A stretch of DNA of 64,000 nt from Reyranella sp. (GTDB lineage: Bacteria; Pseudomonadota; Alphaproteobacteria; Reyranellales; Reyranellaceae), in the NCBI RefSeq assembly GCF_004297405.1, contig NZ_SCVC01000012.1, positions 248,001 through 312,000 of the forward strand, given 5' to 3'. This document shows positions 7,982-17,408 of the stretch, in pieces. Under the pieces are notes generated by a model. That model ran no database searches and was not told where the DNA came from. It worked only from the letters and a program-made list of their open reading frames with translations. The translations under genes were made by a program, and so were the position numbers. Numbering within the stretch: the stretch's first letter is position 1; every line of letters begins with the position of its first letter.

Positions 7982-9109
7982 CTACAGGGGATGCCACCAC
8001 TTGCCGGCCAACACGACGCCGGCCGAGAGTAGCCGCTTGTCGCCTTCCAGGCGCTCGCCGATCGAGTCGGCGTAGTCGAACTTGCCGGCGGCAATATTGA
8101 TCACCGTGGCTTCGCCGACGCTGTCGACCTTGAGCGTACCCAGTTCTGGCCTGCTGATCGCCTTCGCGGCATTCACAGTGGCAAGCTTGATGACGGTCGG
8201 CAGATCGACGCCGAGGCAAAGGAACTTCGACATGGTGGTCAGGAGATCGAAAGCTGGGCCCTCGATCGAGATCGCATGCACGTCGGAGGAAATGACATCG
8301 GGCAGGAACCCGGCGGCCAGCATCTTGCGTGTGGTGCCGAAGCCGAACGATCCACCACCATGGCCGATATCGAAGATCACGCCGCGCTGGCGCGCAGCCA
8401 GGATCTCGTCGCGCACCTTGCCGTCGACACGGACAGGCGCGTTGGGGAAGGGGCGGAAGCAATGGGTGAGGATGTCGCCCGGACGGAGGCGGCTCACCAC
8501 CTCGTGCCGTGACGGCGGCGGTGCGTCGAGATGGGCCATCAGCGGCAGGCCAGTCTCTTCGGCGACGTCGAGCGCGATATCGAGAGGCATGATGCCGGAA
8601 TCGCCGCTGGCTGACTTGCCCACGCGGACCTTCACGCCCAGCACCAGATCCTTGTGTTCGCGCGCAACCCGAACCGCTTCGCGGGCATCGAGCAGGCGCA
8701 TGTCGGCGCTCTCGCCCACCATCACCGTCTTGGAGAAGGCGAAGATGCCGGGGAAGGAGACGTTGAGGAACGGCAGGATGCGGACCGGCGAGGTCTCGAT
8801 CACGTGCTTGCGGAAGCCGTGGAAGTTGCCGGGGCCGGCACTGCCGGCATCGATGAAGGTCGTGACGCCGCCGGAGCGCGCCACCAGCTCGGCCTCGACG
8901 CCGAGTGAGGTGCCGCCCCAATAGACGTGCGTGTGCAGGTCGATCAGGCCAGGCGAGACGATCTTGCCCGCGACGTTGCGGGTGTCCTTGCCGGTGAGGC
9001 CGTCGCCGATCGCGGCGACCTTGCCGCCGGCGAAGGCGATGTCCGTTACCTTGTCGATCCCCTGCGAGGGGTCGATGACGCGGCCGCCTTTGAGTACGAG
9101 GTCGTTCAT
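7982..9109 (-). CDS. Amidohydrolase/deacetylase-family metallohydrolase (COG3964 type)
   Basis: 375 residues. ATG 9109 follows GGGGG 5 bases upstream and lies 1 base after the ilvD stop; a longer start at 9175 would overlap ilvD. The amidohydrolase fold is clear: PGLIDLHTHVYWGG (metal His pair), LGVKVRVG (probable carbamylated Lys), LPLMAHLDAPPP, ILTHCFRPFPNAP and ISSDVHA (catalytic Asp). The subfamily resembles dihydroorotases but includes enzymes acting on N-acyl or amide substrates; the substrate is unknown. Transcribed behind ilvD. Confidence 0.88.
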   Translation of the reverse strand: MNDLVLKGGRVIDPSQGIDKVTDIAFAGGKVAAIGDGLTGKDTRNVAGKIVSPGLIDLHTHVYWGGTSLGVEAELVARSGGVTTFIDAGSAGPGNFHGFRKHVIETSPVRILPFLNVSFPGIFAFSKTVMVGESADMRLLDAREAVRVAREHKDLVLGVKVRVGKSASGDSGIMPLDIALDVAEETGLPLMAHLDAPPPSRHEVVSRLRPGDILTHCFRPFPNAPVRVDGKVRDEILAARQRGVIFDIGHGGGSFGFGTTRKMLAAGFLPDVISSDVHAISIEGPAFDLLTTMSKFLCLGVDLPTVIKLATVNAAKAISRPELGTLKVDSVGEATVINIAAGKFDYADSIGERLEGDKRLLSAGVVLAGKWWHPL

Positions 9110-9110
9110 C

Positions 9111-10958
9111 TCAACCCCCGACCTGATCGACGTCGCGCACGGCGCCGTGCGCTGCCGACGTTGCCAGGGCTGCATAGGCTCGCAGCGCTGCCGAGACCTT
9201 GCGGTCGCGCTTGGGCTTCCACGCCGCGCGGCCGAGGGCCTTCATCGCTGCGCGCCGCTTCTCGATCTCCGCCTCGGGAAGTGCCAGGGCGATGGTGCGG
9301 GCTGGCACGTCGATCTCGATCGGATCGCCGTCCTGAACCAGGCCGATCGCTCCACCCGACGCCGCTTCCGGCGACATGTGGCCGATCGAGAGGCCTGACG
9401 AACCGCCTGAGAAACGGCCGTCGGTGATCAGGGCGCACTGGGCGCCGAGGCCGCGCGCCTTGATGGCGCTGGTTGCCGCCAGCATCTCCTGCATGCCTGG
9501 CCCGCCCTTGGGCCCTTCATAGCGAATCACGACAACATCCCCGGCGGCTACCTTGCCGGCGTGGATGGCGGCCGTCGCATCGTTCTCGCTGTCGAAAACG
9601 ATCGCCTTGCCCTTGAACTTGAGCACGCTGGGGTCGATGCCGGCGGTCTTCACGATGCAGCCGTCGAGCGCCAGGTTGCCATAGAGCACGGCGAGACCGC
9701 CATCCTGGCTGTAGGCGTGGTCGAAGTCGCGGATGCAGCCATTGGCCCGGTCGAGGTCGAGTTCGGGGTAACGCTTGTTCTGCGAGAATGCCTGCGTGGT
9801 CCGCACGCCGCCGGGGGCGGCGCGATAGAAGTTCCTCACGCCCTCGTCGGCGCCGTTGCCGATGTCCCAGCGCTTCAGTGCGTCACCCATGGTGGCGGTG
9901 TGCACCGTGGCGACATCGCGATGGATCATGCCCTTGCCGTCGAGGATGCCGAGCAGCGCCATGACGCCGCCGGCGCGATGCACGTCCTCGATGTGCCAGA
10001 GCTGCGAGGAGGGGGCGAGCTTGGAGAGATGCGGCGTGATGCGCGAGAGGCGGTCGATGTCCTTCATGGTGAAGGGGATCTCGCCCTCGAAGGCGGCGGC
10101 CAGCAGATGCAGCACCGTGTTGGTCGACCCGCCCATGGCAATGTCGAGCCGCATGGCGTTCTCGAATGCCTTGAAGTTGGCGATCGAGCGCGGCAGCACC
10201 GAAGCGTCATCCTCGACGTAATGGCGCTTGGTCAGTTCGACAATGCGCCGGCCGGCTTCGAGGAACAGTTCGCGGCGATCGGCATGGGTGGCGAGGACGG
10301 TGCCGTTGCCTGGCAGGGACAGGCCCAGCGCCTCAGTGAGGCAGTTCATCGAATTGGCGGTGAACATGCCGGAGCAGGAGCCGCAGGTCGGGCAGGCGGA
10401 CCGCTCGTAAACGTCGACGTCTTCCTTGCTCGCGCCCGGCTTGTAGGCCGTCAGCATGGCATCGATCAGGTCGACCTTGATATCCTGGCCCTTCCAATGG
10501 ACCTTGCCGGCTTCCATCGGGCCACCGGACACGAAGATCGCCGGCACGTTGAGGCGCATCGCCGCCATCAGCATGCCGGGGGTGATCTTGTCGCAATTGG
10601 AGATGCAGACCATCGCGTCGGCGCAATGGGCGTTCACCATATATTCGATGGAGTCGGCAATCAGGTCGCGCGAGGGCAGGGAATAGAGCATCCCCTCGTG
10701 GCCCATGGCGATGCCGTCGTCGACGGCGATGGTGTTGAATTCCTTGGCGACACCGCCGGCCCGCTCGATCTCGCGCGCGACCATCTGGCCGAGGTCCTTG
10801 AGGTGGACGTGGCCGGGGACGAACTCCACGAAGGAATTGACGACAGCAATGATGGGCTTCTCGAAATCCGCATCGGTCATGCCGGTGGCGCGCCACAGGG
10901 CGCGGGCGCCGGCAGCATGCTGGCCGCTGGTGGTCTTGGACGAACGATAGACACCCAT
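9111..10958 (-). CDS. ilvD: Dihydroxy-acid dehydratase
   Basis: 615 residues, full length for the E. coli IlvD type. It dehydrates 2,3-dihydroxy-isovalerate and -methylvalerate to the 2-oxo acids in valine, isoleucine and leucine synthesis. Visible: [29 protein letters not shown], the iron-sulfur cysteines in [12 protein letters not shown] and [11 protein letters not shown], and the end-domain motif [18 protein letters not shown] 10958 has AAGGAAG about 7 bases upstream; an in-frame extension to 11003 lacks a site. The downstream amidohydrolase follows with 1 base between. Confidence 0.97.
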   Translation of the reverse strand: MGVYRSSKTTSGQHAAGARALWRATGMTDADFEKPIIAVVNSFVEFVPGHVHLKDLGQMVAREIERAGGVAKEFNTIAVDDGIAMGHEGMLYSLPSRDLIADSIEYMVNAHCADAMVCISNCDKITPGMLMAAMRLNVPAIFVSGGPMEAGKVHWKGQDIKVDLIDAMLTAYKPGASKEDVDVYERSACPTCGSCSGMFTANSMNCLTEALGLSLPGNGTVLATHADRRELFLEAGRRIVELTKRHYVEDDASVLPRSIANFKAFENAMRLDIAMGGSTNTVLHLLAAAFEGEIPFTMKDIDRLSRITPHLSKLAPSSQLWHIEDVHRAGGVMALLGILDGKGMIHRDVATVHTATMGDALKRWDIGNGADEGVRNFYRAAPGGVRTTQAFSQNKRYPELDLDRANGCIRDFDHAYSQDGGLAVLYGNLALDGCIVKTAGIDPSVLKFKGKAIVFDSENDATAAIHAGKVAAGDVVVIRYEGPKGGPGMQEMLAATSAIKARGLGAQCALITDGRFSGGSSGLSIGHMSPEAASGGAIGLVQDGDPIEIDVPARTIALALPEAEIEKRRAAMKALGRAAWKPKRDRKVSAALRAYAALATSAAHGAVRDVDQVGG

Positions 10959-11063
10959 GATCAGGCTTCCTTCGGGCAAAGGGCATTCTGCGGAGCGAGT
11001 CATTTGCCGGTGCCGGAGCCGGAAGCCAAGAGCTCTGTTTCGCAGCGAAGCGCTATTTTGCCG

Positions 11064-12284
11064 CTATCCCTGGCGTTTGCCGCTCCACGCCCGGCCCAAG
11101 GCGCCGGTGCGGGGCAAAACGAGGCCTTCCAGGCCGAGCCAGTCCGCCATCAACCGAAGCTCCTCCCGCAGCGGCTCGGCGACCGCCTTGGCCTCGATAC
11201 CCTGTTCGAGGTGGGCCGCGGGGACCAGCAGCTTCGAATTGGCCCGGTCGGCCTTGAGATCGACGCGACCGACCAGCCGGTCGCCCAGCAGGAAGGGCAG
11301 CACATAGTAGCCGTGTTTGCGCTTGGCGACCGGCGTGTAGATCTCGATGCGATAGAAGAAATCGAAGATGCGTTCCGTACGGTCGCGCTCCCAGACCAAC
11401 GGGTCGAAGGGGGCCAGCAGGGCGCGCGCTTCGACGTTGCGCGGTTGCCGCGCCTCGGGGTCGAGGTAGGCCGCCTGCTTCCATCCTTCGACAGACACGG
11501 GCAGCAGGTCGCCGGCCTCGACCAGTTCGGCCAGCCGTGCCTTGGTGTCGGCGACGGGCAGCCGGAAATAATCGCGCAGGTCATATTCGGTCGCCACGCC
11601 CAAGGCGCGGGCGGAGATGCGCAGCAGCTCGCGCTGCGCTTCTTCCGGCGAGGGGGTCGGCAGTGCCTGCACATGGGCGGGCAGGACACGTTCGGTGAGG
11701 TCGTAGACCCGTTCGAAGGTGCCGCGCCGCGTCGCGGTGGTGACGATACCGGCGAAGAACAGCCATTCGAGAGCAAGCTTGCCATCGTTCCAGCCCCACC
11801 AGGGACCACGGCGCTCGCCGCCGTTGCCGAGATCGGATGCTGCCAGCGGCCCCTGCCGTTCAAGCTCGCGGTGCACCTCTTCGATATAGGCCTTCTTGTC
11901 GCGGTAGAATTTGGGCAGCCACCGCTTGCCGGTGCCCGCGGCGGCGCAGGCCATGCGCCACCGCAGCAAGGGCTGCGAGGCGAGCGGCAGCAGCGACGCC
12001 TCGTGCGCCCAGAACTCGAACAGGCCACGTCGGCTCTTGCGTCCCCAGGCAAGACCGTCGAGGTGGGCGCTGTCGTAATTTCCCAGCCGTGAGAATAGCG
12101 GCAGGTAGTGGGCGCGAGTTAGCACGTTCACCGAATCGATCTGCAGCAGACCCAGCCGGTCGATGGCGCGCTTCACATGGCCGAGATTGGAGGCCCCATC
12201 GGGCCGGGGCGTATTGAACCCTTGTGCTGCAAGGGCGATGCGACGGGCCGAGGCGGCCGAGAGTTTTTCACGGGAGCGAGGCAC
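11064..12284 (-). CDS. YcaQ/AlkX-type winged-helix DNA glycosylase
   Basis: 406 residues, the length of the HTH_42 family. These proteins flip out alkylated bases, including interstrand crosslinks and some bulky N-alkyl lesions, and cut the glycosidic bond. The probable catalytic Gln-x-Asp is seen in LGLLQIDSVNVLTRAHYL near residue 47. Other family marks are FEFWAHEASLLPL and LLAPFDPLVWERDRTERIFDFFYRIEIYTPVAKRKHGYYVLPFLLGDRLVGRVDLKADR, quoted here only as landmarks of the C-terminal domain (AFDPL-like, R-x-ER-x-F-x-F-x-Y and GYYVLPFL). It lies 105 bases upstream of ilvD on the same strand; co-transcription is uncertain. Confidence 0.9.
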   Translation of the reverse strand: MPRSREKLSAASARRIALAAQGFNTPRPDGASNLGHVKRAIDRLGLLQIDSVNVLTRAHYLPLFSRLGNYDSAHLDGLAWGRKSRRGLFEFWAHEASLLPLASQPLLRWRMACAAAGTGKRWLPKFYRDKKAYIEEVHRELERQGPLAASDLGNGGERRGPWWGWNDGKLALEWLFFAGIVTTATRRGTFERVYDLTERVLPAHVQALPTPSPEEAQRELLRISARALGVATEYDLRDYFRLPVADTKARLAELVEAGDLLPVSVEGWKQAAYLDPEARQPRNVEARALLAPFDPLVWERDRTERIFDFFYRIEIYTPVAKRKHGYYVLPFLLGDRLVGRVDLKADRANSKLLVPAAHLEQGIEAKAVAEPLREELRLMADWLGLEGLVLPRTGALGRAWSGKRQG

Positions 12285-12480
12285 GGCGCGACACTAGAGC
12301 GTATTCAACTCCGATGTCATCGACTCTTCGGTGGACAGATGCATCGAGCGTCAGTGCTAGCAATTTGCCAGCAGGTTAGTCTGCTGCGTCATCGCCCGAA
12401 GGGTTTTCTCATCGATGAAGTCGGCGAGAAGGCCGGCTCCGAGAGCTGTCGACTGACCATCGATCGACCCACGAAGCCGT

Positions 12481-12750
12481 TCAAGCTCGCCCGCGTTCGA
12501 GACGTGCAAGCGCCTTGGCGACAGCTTCGGCCTGACGGTTCGAGATGTGGCCGTTGGCTTTGTATTCCCGGCATACCTTCCGGAGGAATGAACTTGTGGC
12601 TGCATGAGTCTCGGCACGTTTCATCAACCCATCGTGGATATGCGGTGCCTCACGTCGGGCAGCGCTATTGGCTCGGAACAGCCTGATGCCGATGGCGACG
12701 ATGGCCGCCACACCCAGGACGATCAGAATCTCGGTGGGAACGCTGGTCAA
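12481..12750 (-). CDS. Small membrane-anchored protein of unknown function
   Basis: 89 residues from a TTG at 12750 that overlaps the amidase stop, so it may be translated by coupling. One N-terminal helix (about residues 7-25, ILIVLGVAAIVAIGIRLF) is followed by a charged, helical cytoplasmic part. No clear ribosome site is present. Just past its stop another minus frame stays open to 12358 with coding-like codon use, so the true C-terminus might be longer if a frameshift is present. No family recognised. Confidence 0.5.
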   Translation of the reverse strand: MTSVPTEILIVLGVAAIVAIGIRLFRANSAARREAPHIHDGLMKRAETHAATSSFLRKVCREYKANGHISNRQAEAVAKALARLERGRA

Positions 12751-14117
12751 CGGAGTGCCATTTCCGCCCGCTGGGCCATGGCGAGAAGTGGTCGGTCATG
12801 CAGGCGCGGGGCCACGATCTGCAGGCCGACCGGCAATCCGTCGCGGCCAGTGCCGCAAGGGATCGAGATGCCCGGCACGAGAGCAAGGTTGAACAATGGC
12901 GTGAAGGCGGCGTGGCCGCGTGGACCCGCTTCCTTGTTTTCGATCACCTTGGGATAGACCTGTTCGACCGGCCAGGAAACGCAGGCCGTGGTCGGTGTCA
13001 GCAGGTAGTCGTACTCGGTGAAGAACTGTGCGACCGAGCGTGCACAGGCATCGGCCAGACGGAAAGCTGCCACGACATCGGTACCGGGGACATTACCGCC
13101 ACGCTCGATCAGGCCCGAGACATTGTCGCCGAAGAGGTCTTTGTCGGCAGCATGTCGCTCGCCGTAGAGCAACGTCGAGGCGGCGGCATTCACGGCAGAG
13201 AAGGCCGCCTCATTCGTGTTCTCGGGCCAGGCGACGTCCGCTTCTTCGATACGCCAACCCGCCGCGTGCAGCTTCTCGATCGCCGCTTCGAAGGCGGCCA
13301 TGACATCCGGGTCGACCGCGACATCGAGGCCGAGCCGTGGGCTCACCGCGATACGCGGCTGGGCGGGAGGTGGCACGTCGAGCAGGGCAACGGAGTGCGG
13401 GTCGCGACGGTCAGGACCGGCCATCACCTCGAATGCTACCCGGGCGTCGGCAACCGAGCGGCCCATGGGGGCGGTCACGCCATAGAGAGGCCCGTAGGCG
13501 CCACCGAAACCGAACGGCGAAGGGATGGCGCCAGCCGACGTCTTGAGACCAACGACGCCACAGTGCGAAGCCGGCCGGCGTCCCGAGCCGCCGCCATCGG
13601 TGCCGAGCGCAATCGGCGTGAAGCCGGCCGCCAGTGCTGCCGCGGCACCGCCGGACGAGCCACCCGGCGTCAATGCGGGATTCATCGGATGGCGCGAGGG
13701 GCCGTAGACCTTGTTTTCCGTATGGCCCTTGGCGGCCATTTCCGGCGTGTTGGTCATGCCGAGAAAGATGCCGCCAGCATTCTTCAGGCGTTCGACGGCG
13801 ACGGCATCACGCGGCGGCTTGAAGTCCTTGTAGAGCAACGAGCCGTTGGTGACGCGACGGCCTTGCACCCAGGTCGTGTCCTTCACCGTGTAGGGCACGC
13901 CCAGGATGGGACCGTCAAAACCCTGCTTGCGTTTGGTGTCGACGGCATCGGCCGAGGTGCGTGCTTCGGCCGGATCGAAATCGACGATGGCTGTGAGCTG
14001 ACCATTCTTTGCCTCGACACGGGCGATTGCCATCTCGGCGACGTCGCGTGCCTTGACTTTACCCGCACGCACCGCGTCGGCAATGGCGGCGGCACCTTGA
14101 TCCAGCAACTCGGTCAT
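12747..14117 (-). CDS. Amidase (amidase-signature family)
   Basis: 456 residues. The Ser-cisSer-Lys triad of the amidase-signature family is visible: Lys in VPYTVKDTTWV (about residue 79), the cis-Ser in LTPGGSSGGAAAALAAG and the nucleophile in ALGTDGGGSGRRPA. The last motif normally reads GGGSIRIPA, so GRR is unusual next to the nucleophile. The family hydrolyses amides, including GatA-like and indoleacetamide-type substrates; there are no gatB or gatC neighbours, so a catabolic or unknown amide is more likely. It starts 48 bases from a divergent plus-strand gene. Confidence 0.9.
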   Translation of the reverse strand: MTELLDQGAAAIADAVRAGKVKARDVAEMAIARVEAKNGQLTAIVDFDPAEARTSADAVDTKRKQGFDGPILGVPYTVKDTTWVQGRRVTNGSLLYKDFKPPRDAVAVERLKNAGGIFLGMTNTPEMAAKGHTENKVYGPSRHPMNPALTPGGSSGGAAAALAAGFTPIALGTDGGGSGRRPASHCGVVGLKTSAGAIPSPFGFGGAYGPLYGVTAPMGRSVADARVAFEVMAGPDRRDPHSVALLDVPPPAQPRIAVSPRLGLDVAVDPDVMAAFEAAIEKLHAAGWRIEEADVAWPENTNEAAFSAVNAAASTLLYGERHAADKDLFGDNVSGLIERGGNVPGTDVVAAFRLADACARSVAQFFTEYDYLLTPTTACVSWPVEQVYPKVIENKEAGPRGHAAFTPLFNLALVPGISIPCGTGRDGLPVGLQIVAPRLHDRPLLAMAQRAEMALR

Positions 14118-14165
14118 ACAGTTTTCCCCCGGAGCGTTTCTGGCGGCATGTTACGGTAGAGAGCT

Positions 14166-14816
14166 ATGTCATTGGAGAGTGAGCTCTATGCGCCGGTGAA
14201 GGCGCTGCTGGAAGGCCAGGGTTACGCCGTCAAGGGCGAAGTGCGCGGCTGCGATGTCGTGGCGGTGCGCGGCGCGGAACCGCCCGTCGTGGTCGAACTG
14301 AAGCGCGTCTTCGGGTTGGGATTGGTGCTGCAGGGAGTCGATCGCCTGGCACTGACAGACCTTGTCTATCTTGCTGTCGGCCAATGGCCCAAGCAGATGA
14401 AGAACGTCAAAAAGCTTTGCCGTCGACTGGGACTGGGCCTGATCGTGGTTGGCGGGAACAGGGCCGATGTGGTGCTCGATCCCGTGCCCTATGTGCCCCG
14501 CAAGAACAAGCGCAAGGCGGGGCGGATGCTGGGTGAGCACGCGCGCCGCGTCGGCGATCCCAATGTCGGCGGTCAGGCGATGCGGGCGCCGCTGATGACA
14601 GCCTACCGCCAACAGGCGTTGCGTTGCGCGGAACTGCTGGCGCTGAACGGGCCGATGAAACTCGCTGCCATGCGGACGGCGGCCGACGTGCCCAATGTGG
14701 CAAGCATCTTGCGAAGTGACTTCTATGGCTGGTTCGAACGAGTGGAACGGGGCGTCTATGCGATCACGCCGAAGGGGCGGCAGGGGCTGGAGCAGTTCGT
14801 CCGCAAGATTGCGTAG
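14166..14816 (+). CDS. DUF2161 protein, PD-(D/E)XK nuclease-like
   Basis: 216 residues. The N-terminal half shows a PD-(D/E)XK pattern: acidic residues at 4 and 6, Asp30 in GCDVVAVR, then Glu44-x-Lys46 in VVVELKR, followed by QGVDRLALTDLVYLAV. The C-terminal part resembles a short winged-helix (KLAAMRTAADVPNVASILRS, then VERGVYAITPKG). DUF2161 (COG5482) proteins are of unknown function; the fold implies a possible nuclease. The next gene begins immediately after its stop with no gap. Confidence 0.8.
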   Translation: MSLESELYAPVKALLEGQGYAVKGEVRGCDVVAVRGAEPPVVVELKRVFGLGLVLQGVDRLALTDLVYLAVGQWPKQMKNVKKLCRRLGLGLIVVGGNRADVVLDPVPYVPRKNKRKAGRMLGEHARRVGDPNVGGQAMRAPLMTAYRQQALRCAELLALNGPMKLAAMRTAADVPNVASILRSDFYGWFERVERGVYAITPKGRQGLEQFVRKIA

Positions 14817-15614
14817 ATGCTGATCGCTCAGCTCTCGGACCCTCATGTCCGGCCGCGAGGCGAACTTTACCAAGGTGTGATCGACTCCAATGCACAGTTT
14901 GCGGCGGCGATTGCAGCGGTGAATGCGTTCGATCCGCGACCTGATCTCGTGCTGTTGAGTGGCGATCTCGTAGATCACGGTCATGACAACGAATACGCCA
15001 TGCTTGGAGAGCTCCTGGCGCCGCTCGACATTCCCTTGCTGGCGATCCCTGGCAACCACGACGAACGCGAGGCCTTCCGCCGCGTGTTCGTCGGAAGAAG
15101 CTGGCTGCCGGCGACGGGGCCGATCGACTATGTCGTGGACGATCGTGGCCCGGTACGGATCGTCGCCCTCGATGTCACCTTGCCTGGTTTGCACCACGGC
15201 GTCGTCAGTGCGGAAGGGGCGGTGTGGCTCGACAGGGTACTGGCGGCGGAGCCCGAACGCCCGACCATCGTGATGATGCATCAGCCCCCATTCGATACGG
15301 GCATACCCTATCTCGATCTCTATTCCTGTCGCGAAGGACAGCGATTTTCCGATGTCGTCGCGCGTCATCGACAGGTCGAGCGCGTGGTCTGTGGCCACGT
15401 TCACCGGTTCATGCAGATACGCTTTGGCGGCACGATGCTCTGCACGGCACCCTCGACCACAACCGCCATCGCCTTGCAACTTCGGCCAGAGGCCAAGCCT
15501 GCCTCGCATGTCGAGCCGCCGGCGTTCCTGCTGCATCACTGGCTGGAGGGGACAGGACTCATCACGCATTTCATGCCGGTCGGCACTTTCCCGGGGCCTT
15601 ATCCTTTCGCTTGA
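14817..15614 (+). CDS. Metallophosphoesterase, CpdA-like phosphodiesterase
   Basis: 265 residues. All calcineurin-type metal motifs are present: D8-x-H10 (SDPH), GDLVD, GNHDE, MMHQPP and GHVHR. The closest known class is 3',5'-cyclic nucleotide phosphodiesterases of the CpdA/Icc group, which lower cAMP, although glycerophosphodiesterases share the pattern. The ATG touches the stop of the DUF2161 gene, so the two are one transcript. An adenylate cyclase is also in this window (60979-63222), but 45 kb away. Confidence 0.88.
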   Translation: MLIAQLSDPHVRPRGELYQGVIDSNAQFAAAIAAVNAFDPRPDLVLLSGDLVDHGHDNEYAMLGELLAPLDIPLLAIPGNHDEREAFRRVFVGRSWLPATGPIDYVVDDRGPVRIVALDVTLPGLHHGVVSAEGAVWLDRVLAAEPERPTIVMMHQPPFDTGIPYLDLYSCREGQRFSDVVARHRQVERVVCGHVHRFMQIRFGGTMLCTAPSTTTAIALQLRPEAKPASHVEPPAFLLHHWLEGTGLITHFMPVGTFPGPYPFA

Positions 15615-15718
15615 GCGCCTCTAAGGGCGGCGAAAGTGGCGAGCATGCTCTTGGCGAAAATCGGCACACGGTCGGTTGAGACTGCAACGGTGTCCGAAAT
15701 CAGGCATTATGATTAGGC

Positions 15719-16639
15719 ATGCATACACTCGAGATCGTCCACCGCACTCGCTACGAATATTCCGAGCCGGTGACGCTCGGAGACCATCGGCTGATGTTCC
15801 GGCCGCGCGACAGCCACGACCTTCGCCTGTTGCACACCGGCCTCGCCATCGAGCCAACGGCTCAGGTGCGCTGGATCCATGATCCGTTCGGCAATTCGAT
15901 CGCGATCGCGTCGTTCGAAGGCACGACGCAGGTGTTGGAGTTGTCGAGTACGATTCAGCTCGAACATTTCGCATCGCCGCCGGAGCTGGCGCCGATTGAG
16001 GAATACGCACGCACTCTGCCGCTCTCTTACCTCGCCGAGGACGCGCCCGATCTGGCGCGTTACGTCGAGCGTCACTATCCCGACCCCAATGCAGAGGTCG
16101 CGACCTGGACCAAGCAGTTCCTCGAAGGCGAGGGTGGCGCCGATACGTTCGCGACGCTGACGCGGCTCTGCAAGGGCATCCAGGAAACGTTGAAGTACGC
16201 CATGCGTTTCGAGATCGGCACACAACCACCGGCGACGACGCTCGAAAGCGGTGGCGGGACGTGTCGCGACTATGCGCTCCTGATGATGGAAGGTGCACGC
16301 TCGCTCGGTATCGCCGCACGGTTCATCACCGGCTATCTCTACGATCCAGTGCTCGACGCCGCGCCGGGCGAAGTGACGCCGCATGCCTTTCCGCACGCCT
16401 GGCTCGAGGTCTACCTTCCAGGGGCCGGCTGGGTGGAGTTCGATCCGACCAACGGCATCATCGGCAGCGAGCGGCTGATCCGCGTCGGAGTCGGCCGCGA
16501 TCCCGAGCAGGCAATGCCGATTAAGGGCACCTTCACGGGCTCATCGGATGTCGTGGTCACCGCGACGGTCGACGTGCAGGTGCGCACGCTGTCGCCGCGG
16601 CCCGCCGATGAGTCCACTCTGCCAGTGCAAGACCTTTGA
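15719..16639 (+). CDS. Transglutaminase-like cysteine protease family protein
   Basis: 306 residues. An N-terminal beta region (LEIVHRTRYEYSEPVTLGDHRLMFRPR) is followed by a transglutaminase core with the triad Cys182 (GGGTCRDYA), His226 (FPHAWLEVY) and Asp242 (EFDPTNG). Bacterial members of this group act as peptidases or amide-cleaving enzymes, often clustered with alpha-E and circularly permuted ATP-grasp genes; those partners are absent here. There is no signal peptide, so it is probably cytosolic. It is a single-gene unit before the polysaccharide locus. Confidence 0.88.
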   Translation: MHTLEIVHRTRYEYSEPVTLGDHRLMFRPRDSHDLRLLHTGLAIEPTAQVRWIHDPFGNSIAIASFEGTTQVLELSSTIQLEHFASPPELAPIEEYARTLPLSYLAEDAPDLARYVERHYPDPNAEVATWTKQFLEGEGGADTFATLTRLCKGIQETLKYAMRFEIGTQPPATTLESGGGTCRDYALLMMEGARSLGIAARFITGYLYDPVLDAAPGEVTPHAFPHAWLEVYLPGAGWVEFDPTNGIIGSERLIRVGVGRDPEQAMPIKGTFTGSSDVVVTATVDVQVRTLSPRPADESTLPVQDL

Positions 16640-16709
16640 CATCGTTCGCAGGCAACGGTTGAGTGCGGGAACGGCCGGCACAGAAAGGCCCTAGGGGGAA
16701 CGGCTTCTG

Positions 16710-17408
16710 TTGATCATCTTCGAATGGTTGCTGCGCGCCCTGTTGGGGGGCGGCGGTGCGCTTCTGGTATGGGTCGCGTGGCCCGTCTCCAAGGGCGCAT
16801 GGCAAGCCCAGCAAGCCGATCCCGTCGTTACCAAACTGCGGTGGGACTACAAAGTCGACCTCGGCGACGTGCGGCTCGCTATCGAGTCGCTGGATCGTGC
16901 CATCGCTTTCGATCCCACGGCGACCCGGCATATGCAGCGGTCGGAGTTGCTGGCCGCCGCCGCCCTCGTGCCCACCTTCGAACGGACGCCGGCGCAGCGC
17001 ACCGAGTGGCTGGAGCGTGCCGAAGCCGATCTCAACTTCGGTTTGGGTAACGACCCTGGCCGCGGCGTGCAATGGCTCCGGTTGGCCGTCATCCGGCTCG
17101 GACTCGAAGGACCGTCGCAGCGCTCCATCGCGCCGCTGCTGATGTCGATCGACACGTCACCGATGATGTTGCCGGTCTGGCAGGCTCGCCTGCAGCTCAT
17201 TCTCGACAATTGGCAGGCTTTTACGCCCCAGCAGCGCGAGTATGTCGGCATCTATGTCGCCCGAACCTGGAGGCTCAGCCCGAACAAGCGCTGGTTTGCC
17301 GCCGCGATCCGAACACCGCTCGACGAGCTCTTCGTGCGCTATTTCGTGCGCGATGAGCCGGGCGCCCAGGACGAGCTCACGCGGTTGCTCGCGGAGAAGA
17401 GGAAATGA
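16710..17408 (+). CDS. Membrane-anchored helical protein at the head of the polysaccharide locus
   Basis: 232 residues from TTG 16710 with an AGGGGGA site about 11 bases before it. One N-terminal transmembrane helix (residues 4-23) is followed by alpha-helical, TPR-like sequence (VRLAIESLDRAIAFDPT, then RAEADLNFGLGNDPGRGVQWLRLA). Its stop overlaps by 4 bases the start of the polymerase-like gene that follows. This tight coupling suggests a partner of that membrane protein, perhaps a periplasmic TPR scaffold. No family is named with confidence. Confidence 0.7.
   Translation: MIIFEWLLRALLGGGGALLVWVAWPVSKGAWQAQQADPVVTKLRWDYKVDLGDVRLAIESLDRAIAFDPTATRHMQRSELLAAAALVPTFERTPAQRTEWLERAEADLNFGLGNDPGRGVQWLRLAVIRLGLEGPSQRSIAPLLMSIDTSPMMLPVWQARLQLILDNWQAFTPQQREYVGIYVARTWRLSPNKRWFAAAIRTPLDELFVRYFVRDEPGAQDELTRLLAEKRK

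Noticed and set aside
9561..12092. 843-codon plus-strand frame opposite ilvD and the glycosylase gene
   Set aside because: It is exactly antisense to two genes with strong family motifs; its protein is low in recognisable structure. High-GC shadow.
12798..14159. 453-codon plus-strand frame
   Set aside because: Antisense to the amidase, whose triad is present; shadow.
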